Shown here in pieces: positions 8,200-15,638 of a stretch of 41,535 bases of DNA. The position numbers were made by a program, and so were the translations under genes. The stretch comes from Carboxydocella sporoproducens DSM 16521 (GTDB taxonomy: Bacteria > Bacillota > GCA-003054495 > Carboxydocellales > Carboxydocellaceae). A model generated the notes under the pieces. It was not told where the DNA came from. It worked only from the letters and a program-made list of their open reading frames with translations, and searched no databases. The first letter of the stretch is position 1; every line of letters starts with the position of its first letter. The stretch spans positions 1 through 41,535 of the forward strand of contig NZ_FUXM01000019.1 in NCBI RefSeq assembly GCF_900167165.1, in the 5' to 3' direction.

Positions 8200-9081
8200 C
8201 TACATTTGCTCCTCTCCCGGCAATGGCAGGGGCAAACCGGTTTTTGTCCTGATTACCTGTCCGGCCTCCTGCCAGCGTTGAGCCAGTTCCTGATCCTGAG
8301 CTTCATCATTGATTAAAGCAAACAGCGTTGGGCCGCTGCCTGACATCAACACTCCAGGACATCCTGCCCTGCAGGCCGCTTCCTTTAGCTCTTTTAAGTC
8401 GGGAGCAAGGGCCAGAGTGATCTGTTCCAGGTCATTGGCCAGATGCCGGGCCACCTCCTGCCAGTTTCCGGTCCTTACAGCTGCCAGCATCCGTTCCGTT
8501 TGCCCCTGCTGACTTCGGCCCATTCGGGCATAAAGCCCGTAAATCTCTGCCGTAGATACTCCATAAGGTGGTTTTAACAGCAGCAGGGAATGCTGCGGCA
8601 GTGCCGGTAAGGGCTGAATCTGTTCTCCTCTGCCGGTGGCCAGGGCCGTTCCACCATAGAGGCAAAAAGGCACATCCGACCCCAGGCGAGCCCCCAGTTC
8701 GGCCAGCTTCTCCCTGGACCAGTTCAGGTTCCAGAGCTGATTCAGGGCCCGCAAAACCCCTGCCGCATCGGTGGACCCTCCGGCCAGGCCGGCCGCCACC
8801 GGGATGCGCTTCTCTACCAGGATTTCCGCCCCCAGTTTGACCCCACTGACTTCCTGCAGGAGCCAGGCCGCCCGCCAGGCCAGGTTAGTTTCATTCCATG
8901 CTACCTCCGGGTGATTTCCCTCCAGAAAGATTTTGCCATCTGAACGCAAACGACAGGTAATGGTATCTGCCAGTTCCAGGGACTGCATCACCATGGCTAC
9001 TTCATGGTAGCCGTCGGGACGCCGGCCCTTGATTTCCAGAGTTAAATTGATTTTGGCCGGTGCTAATAGCGTAATCTCCAT
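8200..9081 (-). CDS. ispE: 4-diphosphocytidyl-2-C-methyl-D-erythritol kinase
   Basis: IspE phosphorylates CDP-methylerythritol in the MEP pathway of isoprenoid synthesis. This 293-residue GHMP kinase shows the N-terminal APAKINLTLEI segment, the ATP-binding loop PVAAGLAGGSTDAAG (about residue 95) and the C-terminal GSGPT motif. The ATG at 9081 is 3 bases after the cphA stop, with GAGGAAGG inside the cphA end, so it is read from the cyanophycin unit. In B. subtilis ispE lies just upstream of purR; here two genes separate them. Confidence 0.96.
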   Translation of the reverse strand: MEITLLAPAKINLTLEIKGRRPDGYHEVAMVMQSLELADTITCRLRSDGKIFLEGNHPEVAWNETNLAWRAAWLLQEVSGVKLGAEILVEKRIPVAAGLAGGSTDAAGVLRALNQLWNLNWSREKLAELGARLGSDVPFCLYGGTALATGRGEQIQPLPALPQHSLLLLKPPYGVSTAEIYGLYARMGRSQQGQTERMLAAVRTGNWQEVARHLANDLEQITLALAPDLKELKEAACRAGCPGVLMSGSGPTLFALINDEAQDQELAQRWQEAGQVIRTKTGLPLPLPGEEQM

Positions 9082-9084
9082 GTC

Positions 9085-11736
9085 CTACCTTCCTCTAATT
9101 TGCAGTTTCCCTTTCATCATAACATATTTATGGTATTCTGCCAATCGCACCGGCCTGGCTCCCAGTTCCTGCAAAAGTTTGACGAGCGGAGCCAGTTTTT
9201 CATAGAAAACCACCACCGTCTCGCCGGGAACAGCAGTAAGCAGAGCCTGCTTTACAGCCTCCAGTTCAGGCAAAATCACCTGTATATCCTGCGGGGAAAG
9301 CACTGTCCGCAAACCCTGACAGAGCAAAGCTGCCATTTCCCCCGGCTGCCGCCCCCGTAAATTGCTGTCCTCCTTGACTATGGCTCTATGTAAATATTTG
9401 CCCGCCACCATCCCGGCCCGGATAATATCCTGATTACGCCGGTCCCCCGGCATGCCAATCACAGCAGTTATAGGGCCAAAGCCCCCGGCTTGCAAGGCAC
9501 TCAACACCCGGTCAAAACCGGCGGCATTGTGACCATAGTCCACCAGGACCTGGATTTTGCCCAGCTGCCAGAGGTTAAAACGGCCGGGATTGGTTTCCGG
9601 GTCACAGCTGAATGTACGTAAACCCCGGGCAATCAATTCCGGTTTGAGACCATAGGCCAGGGCCGCTCCCGCTGCTGCCAGCATATTCTCCAGGTTATGT
9701 AAAGCCAGCCCTCCCCAGGCTGCCGGCAGTTCCTTCACCTTTACCAGGGGCAGACACTGGTCCCCCTGAACCCAGAGTACCCAACCCTGCCGTACCAGTA
9801 ATCCCTGTCCACCTAAGGCCAGATGCCGGGCCAGCCAGGGATTTTCCGCCCTGGTTGTGTACAGGAACAGCTGGCCCTGAAAGCGAGGCCCCATACTGAG
9901 TAACTGGGGATCATCAGCATTGAGGATTATCCAGCCCTGCCGGGAAACCACTTCCCCTACCAGAGCCTTAACATCTGCCAGTTCCGCCAGGGAATTGATC
10001 CCATCCTGGCCCAGGTGATCCCCGCTGAGATTGGTGTATACCGCCACATCACAATAGCTAAAGCCCAATCCCTGTCGCAGAATGCCACCTCTGGCAGTTT
10101 CCAGGACCGCTGCCTCCACCAGAGGATGTTGCAGGATTTCTCTGGCACTGAGAGGTCCACTCATATCCCCGGCCCGAATCAATTGCTTATCAAAATATAT
10201 GCCATCAGAAGTAGTATATCCCACCTTCTTGCCTGCCAGAGCCAGCAAATGGGCCAGACAGCGCACCACCGTGGTTTTGCCATTAGTACCGGTAACCGCA
10301 AAGAGGGGAAGCTTTTGCGAGGGCTGAAGATCTAACCGTGTTATAATCCAATCTGCTATCTCCTTACCTCTCTTTCCGTTCAGATGCATCCGCAATCCGG
10401 GAGCAGCATTGATTTCCAGTATACCCTGCTGTTGATCAGCAGGCATGGGGGAATGCAAATCTTCAGCCAGAAAATCCACCCCACAGACATTCAGTCCACT
10501 GAGGCGAGCTGCCAGTTCCAGCTGTTTTTTTAATTCAGGGCCAACTTCTTCCGTAACGTCAACAGCTTCTCCGCCACCGGATAGATTGGCCTGAAAGCGC
10601 AAGTTCACTTCAGCCCCGGCCGGCAATACCTGCTCCAGAGTATATCCCTGACTGGTCAGACAGCGCAGTACTTCCGCATCAATTTCCACCCGGGTCAATT
10701 CCCGGCCATGGCCCTGACCGCGGCGCGGGTCTCTATTCAGTTCCTCGATCAGTTCCCTGATGGTTCGCTGCCCATCCCCTTTGACCCGTGGAGGCAAACG
10801 CTCAGCCACCGCTACCAGTTGACCATCCACCAGCAGGGCCCTGAAGTTACGCCCCCTGCCTTCCTTCTCCAGCAACCAGCTGCCTTCCTTCCCTTTCTGC
10901 CACCAGCATTCCGCCAGTTCTGCCCCATTCTGAAGATGACAATATACCTTTTTGCCCTGATGCCCAAAATTGTCTTTCAAAACTACCGGATAACCCAGCT
11001 GTTCTGCCCGCACCCAGGCTTCTTCCAGGGTTCTGACCGGATAACCGGGCAGTACCGGCAGGCCCTGTCGCTGTAAAATTTCTTTGGTGAGAGCTTTATC
11101 CTGAACCAGATCGGCAGAAAGACAAGAGGTATTTTCCAGCAGACTACCTGCCAGCCGCCGGGCATAACGGCCATAACCGATTTGCCAGATGCCTCCACCC
11201 AGCTCCATTACTGGCTGTCCCTGACGACGGGCCGCCTGTAACAAGGCCAGGGTCGATGGTCCCGGTCCGAAGCGGTCATAAACCGCTCCCAAATCCGCCA
11301 GCACTGTGGACAGATGCGGTACCGGCTTTCCAGTATACCAGAACCGCACCAGTTTTACCGCCCAGGCCAGAGCTGCCAACCCCACCTGAGGTACAAGGCA
11401 TTCGACGATGATATCAACCAATCCTTCCACTCTCTCCTCGGTACGGCCAAAATAGACATCCTGTCCTAGCTGAACCTGCAGTTCCAGCGCGATATGTTCA
11501 ATAATATGGCCGGGATATGTTCCTTCTCTCAGCCGTTCGGCAAAGCCGCCGGCATAGCCCCGGGAACAGTGGTGTTCCATAAGACCGGGAAGGTAAGCAA
11601 GGATGAGGGCTGCCAAACCAGGAATCCGATCGGAAGGGAGATTATGCTCCGGCGGAATCCGGATAGTGCCCTTCACCACCGGCCGAAAGCAATAAATATT
11701 TTTTTCCTCATAACATTGACTGCGGATAATTTTCAT
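9085..11736 (-). CDS. cphA: Cyanophycin synthetase
   Basis: CphA uses ATP to build cyanophycin, an aspartate backbone with arginine side chains that stores nitrogen. The 883-residue protein has the complete architecture: an N-terminal domain (about 1-160), an ATP-grasp domain (about 210-490) ending in LEINAAPGLRMHLN, and a Mur-ligase-like half with P-loop VTGTNGKTTV (about 499-508), LETARGGILRQG, and DYGHNAAGF. All expected nucleotide motifs look intact, so it should be active. The start ATG at 11736 is 6 bases after the cphB stop. The pairing with cyanophycinase supports a real polymer cycle rather than a peptide ligase of other function. Confidence 0.95.
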   Translation of the reverse strand: MKIIRSQCYEEKNIYCFRPVVKGTIRIPPEHNLPSDRIPGLAALILAYLPGLMEHHCSRGYAGGFAERLREGTYPGHIIEHIALELQVQLGQDVYFGRTEERVEGLVDIIVECLVPQVGLAALAWAVKLVRFWYTGKPVPHLSTVLADLGAVYDRFGPGPSTLALLQAARRQGQPVMELGGGIWQIGYGRYARRLAGSLLENTSCLSADLVQDKALTKEILQRQGLPVLPGYPVRTLEEAWVRAEQLGYPVVLKDNFGHQGKKVYCHLQNGAELAECWWQKGKEGSWLLEKEGRGRNFRALLVDGQLVAVAERLPPRVKGDGQRTIRELIEELNRDPRRGQGHGRELTRVEIDAEVLRCLTSQGYTLEQVLPAGAEVNLRFQANLSGGGEAVDVTEEVGPELKKQLELAARLSGLNVCGVDFLAEDLHSPMPADQQQGILEINAAPGLRMHLNGKRGKEIADWIITRLDLQPSQKLPLFAVTGTNGKTTVVRCLAHLLALAGKKVGYTTSDGIYFDKQLIRAGDMSGPLSAREILQHPLVEAAVLETARGGILRQGLGFSYCDVAVYTNLSGDHLGQDGINSLAELADVKALVGEVVSRQGWIILNADDPQLLSMGPRFQGQLFLYTTRAENPWLARHLALGGQGLLVRQGWVLWVQGDQCLPLVKVKELPAAWGGLALHNLENMLAAAGAALAYGLKPELIARGLRTFSCDPETNPGRFNLWQLGKIQVLVDYGHNAAGFDRVLSALQAGGFGPITAVIGMPGDRRNQDIIRAGMVAGKYLHRAIVKEDSNLRGRQPGEMAALLCQGLRTVLSPQDIQVILPELEAVKQALLTAVPGETVVVFYEKLAPLVKLLQELGARPVRLAEYHKYVMMKGKLQIRGR

Positions 11737-11742
11737 TTTCTC

Positions 11743-12510
11743 TCACCTTCTTTGGTTCAGGTCAAACTTATAACCGGCGGCCAGACTATGCAACCGTACA
11801 TCAGTCACTGTCAGGGGCGTAAAACCATCCACTTCCGGGGCACTGGAAAAATCCATTTCGCGCCCATCCAGCACGGTGACTGTCCCTTCTCCTACCACTT
11901 CGCCAATATTTTCCCTGACGAACAGGGCGGTATTTTCATCCAGGCCCAGAGCCAGTATGCCGGGAAAAGTAGCCAGTACCGTGAGCAAGCGGTTAAACCG
12001 CCCGCGCTGGTTAAAATGCTGGTCAATGACAGTATTGGGTAGCCAGCCAAATCCCGGGGCCAGGCTGACCAGTTCCTTGCGAGGACTGGCTTCGGCCCTG
12101 CCCCCGGCTATCATTACTGAACCCAGCACAGCGGCTCCGGCGCTGGTTCCAGCCAGGGTACAGCCCTGTCGCCAGAGTTCAGTCAGGTAATCCAGCAATT
12201 CCGTCCCTGCCAGCAAAGCCGTGAGACGACTCTGGTCCCCGCCGGTGAAAAAAATCCCCGCTGGTGCTAAATCCTGATAAATAAACTGGCGCACCTGGGC
12301 CCGGTTATTGAAATGCAAAATCCTGACCTGTCGCCCCAGTTTTTGCAGGGCTTCTTCATACTGGTGACCGGTTTTCCCCGCCTGTGTAGAAGCAGCTGTG
12401 ATAACCACCATCTCCCCTGGAGGTGATCTTTTTACCAGCTGCTCCAATATCTCACCCGGTGGATCTTTTTGCTCAGCTCCGCCAATGGCTACCAGCCAAC
12501 CGGCTTGCAT
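11743..12510 (-). CDS. cphB: Cyanophycinase
   Basis: CphB is a serine exopeptidase of family S51 that cleaves cyanophycin to beta-aspartyl-arginine. The protein carries the nucleophile elbow GTSAGAAV with the catalytic serine at S123, preceded by FFTGGDQSRL, and a conserved VIDQHFNQRGR segment. The start is placed at the ATG at 12510 (255 residues) because AGAGGTGAT lies 7 bases upstream; the ATG at 12519 sits on that site. Only 33 bases separate it from the terminator of the chemotaxis operon, and no clear promoter was found, so read-through of that terminator may supply transcription. It heads the unit cphB-cphA-ispE-GntR-nucleotidyltransferase. Confidence 0.93.
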   Translation of the reverse strand: MQAGWLVAIGGAEQKDPPGEILEQLVKRSPPGEMVVITAASTQAGKTGHQYEEALQKLGRQVRILHFNNRAQVRQFIYQDLAPAGIFFTGGDQSRLTALLAGTELLDYLTELWRQGCTLAGTSAGAAVLGSVMIAGGRAEASPRKELVSLAPGFGWLPNTVIDQHFNQRGRFNRLLTVLATFPGILALGLDENTALFVRENIGEVVGEGTVTVLDGREMDFSSAPEVDGFTPLTVTDVRLHSLAAGYKFDLNQRR

Positions 12511-12543
12511 AGGTTCCATCACCTCTAAATTCTGGCAACAAGA

Positions 12544-12593
12544 AAAGCTTGCCCTGTTTAACTGCTTTTTATGCAGTCTAAAGGGCAAGCTTT
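12544..12593 (-). terminator. Two-tier terminator of the chemotaxis operon
   Basis: A perfect 12-bp outer stem (12544-12555 with 12582-12593) encloses a second small stem (ACTGC/GCAGT). On the minus strand it is followed by TTTTCTTGTT. It begins 2 bases after the cheX stop. Confidence 0.8.
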
Positions 12594-12595
12594 AG

Positions 12596-13066
12596 TTATT
12601 TTCCCGTTTCTTTTAAAGCTACAGCGATTCTTAAATTACCATACTGGGTTTCCAGAGGGATAACCAGTTTTTTGATATTTACCGTTGAGATAATTACCCC
12701 TCGGCCTACAATTACCGTCGGTGGGGCGATATGACAAATAAACCCATTGGCTTCCAGCTGGGCACTGGCCAGACCGGAGATAACATTACCCAGTTCCGCC
12801 ACGGCACTTTCCACCATATCATCAAAAACCGGGACCGGTTGTCCTAGCATGCGGGAAACCAGGTTTTTGGCTGTCCTCTCCGCCAGTGAATACATAACCA
12901 CCCCGGCCAGCTGGCCTGTAACCCCGATTAATACCGTTACATCATCCTGAGTGGTCACAGAAGACTCTTCTATGCTCAGCTGTCCCTTTTTGATTTCCGC
13001 CTGGACCTCCTGTTCCAGCACATTATAGGCAGCTTTTACAAAGGGATTGATAAACTCCGCCCTCAT
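12596..13066 (-). CDS. cheX: CheX-type CheY-P phosphatase
   Basis: CheX dephosphorylates CheY-P and so resets the chemotaxis signal. The 156-residue protein matches the CheX/CheC fold, with a single active-site motif E91-L-G-N94 in the helix SAVAELGNVISGLA. The ATG at 13066 has AAGGAGG upstream. It is the last gene of the operon, 14 bases after the HD-GYP gene. Together with CheC it gives this operon two separate CheY-P phosphatases, as in Thermotoga. Localisation is cytoplasmic; no membrane segment is seen. Confidence 0.88.
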   Translation of the reverse strand: MRAEFINPFVKAAYNVLEQEVQAEIKKGQLSIEESSVTTQDDVTVLIGVTGQLAGVVMYSLAERTAKNLVSRMLGQPVPVFDDMVESAVAELGNVISGLASAQLEANGFICHIAPPTVIVGRGVIISTVNIKKLVIPLETQYGNLRIAVALKETGK

Positions 13067-13080
13067 TATCTTCTTCCTCC

Positions 13081-14160
13081 TTATTCATCGAGCAATCCTA
13101 CAATTACCCTGGTCTGGTACTGGGGATCAGATAGATTAATATCTACTGGCTGGGCCAGGTTCTGTCCCTTTTCATCAGTAAAAAGGCGAATTCGCGGGCG
13201 AGTAGCCAGCCCTTTGCCCAGATCTATAATTACTCCCTTTTCTCCGGTAGATAGCAGCACCATTGAACCTACAGGATAGGGTACTGTACAGCGACTGAAA
13301 ATATCGATCAGTTTATGGTCAAACTCAATGCCAGCTCCACCCATAATATACTCGATAGCTTCCTGGGGACTGATTATTTCCCGGTATGGCCGCCAGGAAA
13401 CCATGGCACTGTATGTTTCCGCAATTCCAACCAGCTGAGCCAGGGGATGGATTTTTTCCCCTTTTAGGCCCTGAGGATAGCCGGAGCCATCCAAGCGTTC
13501 ATGGTGTTGCTGGATTATTACTTTTACATGCGCACGGAGATTGGGAAAATTGTTGTTTGCGATTTGCAGAGAGTACTCCACATGTTTTTGTACCTGTATT
13601 TTTTCCTCTGGCAGTAAAGCTCCTGGCTTAAACAGGATCTCCTTCGGAATCAGGGCCAGGCCCAGATTCATTAAAAGGGTCCCGGTCACCACATCCTTAC
13701 TGTTCTGGACAAACCCGCCCAGTCGGGCCATATTAGTTGCGAGAATAGCAGTATTCAGTGCCTGTAAAGGCAAGTAATCCTCTCCGGCCTGGACTTTATA
13801 AAGGTTTATTTCCCTAGCCCTCCCATAGATTAATTCTTCATGGAGCTCATGAATTACTTCTTCTATTGCCTTGCTATTCAGGCTGACCGCAAGGCCTTTC
13901 TTGCCTATTTCCTGCATGGCTTCCTGCAAGACCTTGATTACCTTAATCCGGGTAATTTCCCGGATGGGTTCTTCTATTTGCAAATCAGCAACCCGGGGAT
14001 CATCCAGATATACCTGTTGTACTCCCTGTTTTAACAACCGCTCAATATGCTCCCGGGTCAAAGGCAAATTGGCCGGCATAATTAGCCCGCCTGCAGTGCC
14101 ATAAACCGGTTTGGCCAGTTTATCTCCCGGCTGCAAACGATTAGTGCTGATAACTCGCAT
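13081..14160 (-). CDS. Degenerate HD-GYP domain protein
   Basis: The 359-residue protein carries an HD-GYP domain at about residues 120-290, the family that hydrolyses cyclic di-GMP. The second half is well kept (KPGALLPEE, H193, HHERLDGSGYP at 219-229, and RPYRE). The first half is altered: the leading metal histidine appears to be Q133, the defining HD pair is M164-N165, and the late aspartate is E248. Catalysis is therefore doubtful, and the protein may bind a nucleotide or partner instead. The N-terminal 110 residues resemble the DUF3391-like lead found before HD-GYP domains; the C-terminal 70 residues look like a PilZ-like or SH3-like barrel, unconfirmed. It sits between cheY and cheX, with GGGAGG before the ATG. 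Confidence 0.8.
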   Translation of the reverse strand: MRVISTNRLQPGDKLAKPVYGTAGGLIMPANLPLTREHIERLLKQGVQQVYLDDPRVADLQIEEPIREITRIKVIKVLQEAMQEIGKKGLAVSLNSKAIEEVIHELHEELIYGRAREINLYKVQAGEDYLPLQALNTAILATNMARLGGFVQNSKDVVTGTLLMNLGLALIPKEILFKPGALLPEEKIQVQKHVEYSLQIANNNFPNLRAHVKVIIQQHHERLDGSGYPQGLKGEKIHPLAQLVGIAETYSAMVSWRPYREIISPQEAIEYIMGGAGIEFDHKLIDIFSRCTVPYPVGSMVLLSTGEKGVIIDLGKGLATRPRIRLFTDEKGQNLAQPVDINLSDPQYQTRVIVGLLDE

Positions 14161-14172
14161 TTTGCCTCCCGC

Positions 14173-14529
14173 CTATCCAATAAACCGTTTAATGGTGGAC
14201 AGGATTTTGTCCGGCTGATAGGGCTTAACGATAAAATCCTTGGCACCAGCCTTAATGGAATTCATCACCATGGTCTGTTGTCCTAGGGCACTTAACATCA
14301 CAATAATCGCATTGGGGTCATGTTTTTTGATTTCCTGTACGGCAGCAATACCATCCATTACCGGCATGGTGATATCCATTAACACCAGATCCGGTTTTTC
14401 TGCCAGATACTTATCCACTCCTTCCTTGCCATCCCCGGCTTCAATCACCTCATATCCGTTTTCAGTCAGCAATTTAACTACCCGCATCCGCATAAATGCA
14501 GCATCATCTACAACCAGTATTTTTGCCAT
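14173..14529 (-). CDS. cheY: Chemotaxis response regulator CheY
   Basis: A single-domain receiver of 118 residues that, when phosphorylated by CheA, binds the flagellar switch or another motor. All functional residues are visible: the acidic pair D8/D9, phosphoacceptor D52 in LVLMDITMPVMDG, the switch serine in VMLSALG and the lysine in VKPYQ. No output domain follows. AAAGGAG precedes the ATG. It lies between cheD and the HD-GYP gene in the chemotaxis operon. Confidence 0.93.
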   Translation of the reverse strand: MAKILVVDDAAFMRMRVVKLLTENGYEVIEAGDGKEGVDKYLAEKPDLVLMDITMPVMDGIAAVQEIKKHDPNAIIVMLSALGQQTMVMNSIKAGAKDFIVKPYQPDKILSTIKRFIG

Positions 14530-14546
14530 CGAAAGGCTCTCCTTTC

Positions 14547-15035
14547 CTATATTTCCACTTCAGGTTTCCCTACCACTTTTACAGTTACTTTACCGCTATC
14601 TATAAACAGGGATAAAGTGCGGCCATGGTTACCCCCTGTATCCTCAGCGCTTATTCTAAGCCCTGATTTGCGCACGGCTTCTTTTACTGCCTGTACATTT
14701 TTATTGCCAATATCCATACGGGCCGCCCCGGCTACTGCCAGTACCTGGGCCCCGCCAGCTATTTTTATTTGTAACCGCTGGCGCTCTGCCCCCAGGCGTT
14801 CCAGCTCTGCCAGCAGGGCAGGCACACAGGTATCGGCATATTTATAGACACTGTCACCTGGCCGCATGATACTGCTGTCTGGCAATACCACATGGGCCAT
14901 AGCTCCCAGTTTTTTCACCGGATCATAGGCAGCAATTCCTACACAGGACCCCAATCCATAACAAACTAAAGCGGTATTGGGTGTACGAGACCAGTGCATT
15001 TCCCCCAGGCCGACCCCAATTTTTGTCTCATTCAT
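14547..15035 (-). CDS. cheD: Chemoreceptor glutamine deamidase CheD
   Basis: CheD deamidates glutamines in chemoreceptors and in Bacillus also partners with CheC. This 162-residue protein has the catalytic cysteine C31 in GLGSCVGIAAYD and the histidine H48 in MAHVVLPDS, plus the conserved KIAGGAQVL and IGNKNV segments. The ATG at 15035 follows TAGGAGCGG. It lies 12 bases after cheC, which is the usual pairing. Confidence 0.95.
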   Translation of the reverse strand: MNETKIGVGLGEMHWSRTPNTALVCYGLGSCVGIAAYDPVKKLGAMAHVVLPDSSIMRPGDSVYKYADTCVPALLAELERLGAERQRLQIKIAGGAQVLAVAGAARMDIGNKNVQAVKEAVRKSGLRISAEDTGGNHGRTLSLFIDSGKVTVKVVGKPEVEI

Positions 15036-15047
15036 GTATAACCGCTC

Positions 15048-15626
15048 CTACAAGTGGGCCAACAGAATTTGCAAACTTTCCGGATTTGGCATGAAAAAGA
15101 AGTGTCCTTTCATTTCCTGTTCACCCACATGAAATTCTGTTTCTACGACCAGTGCCTGGTTGCCGGAAAGGCTTAAATCTGCCACTATATCACTAAAAAT
15201 CGCCCCCAGCATTTCATAAACAACCGCTGGTGTGGACGGAACAATCTCCAGACCGGTCATATCAGCCAGGGCATTCATAAAGAAGGATCCGGTTACATTG
15301 CTCAGTTCCGCCAGAGCCGATCTTTCCATCTCCCCCAGCTCCCTGGTTGTACCCGGTGGCTGCATCAGGAGAAAATCCGCCAGGCGAAAACCCTGTCCCT
15401 CTTCAAAAAACAGCAAGAGGTGACCGCTGATGTTCCCCGTTACAGCCTGGTAAAGGCCCAGTCCCACTGTTTCCGGGCCCCCGGCCCAGCTCAACACCTC
15501 TTTTAAGTTCAGCAAATCCAGACGGGGGCTGATTATCCTGACTTCCAGGCCCAGCATTTCAGAAAACACCTGGCCGGAATTTTGTAAAGCATCTTTGATC
15601 GCTTGTTCCAGTTTTTCCAACTGCAC
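15048..15626 (-). CDS. cheC: CheC-type CheY-P phosphatase
   Basis: CheC is a CheY-P phosphatase whose activity is raised by CheD. The 192-residue protein keeps the second of the two usual active-site motifs, E107-L-S-N110 in ALAELSNVTGSFFMNAL. The N-terminal copy seen near residue 15 in other CheC proteins (E-x-x-N) is not present, so only one site should work. The start is GTG at 15626, with AGGGGGCC upstream and 12 bases after cheA. A CheC-like adhesion or flagellar variant (CheC/FliY relatives) is less likely because cheD follows directly. Confidence 0.88.
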   Translation of the reverse strand: MQLEKLEQAIKDALQNSGQVFSEMLGLEVRIISPRLDLLNLKEVLSWAGGPETVGLGLYQAVTGNISGHLLLFFEEGQGFRLADFLLMQPPGTTRELGEMERSALAELSNVTGSFFMNALADMTGLEIVPSTPAVVYEMLGAIFSDIVADLSLSGNQALVVETEFHVGEQEMKGHFFFMPNPESLQILLAHL

Positions 15627-15638
15627 CCTTCAGGCCCC

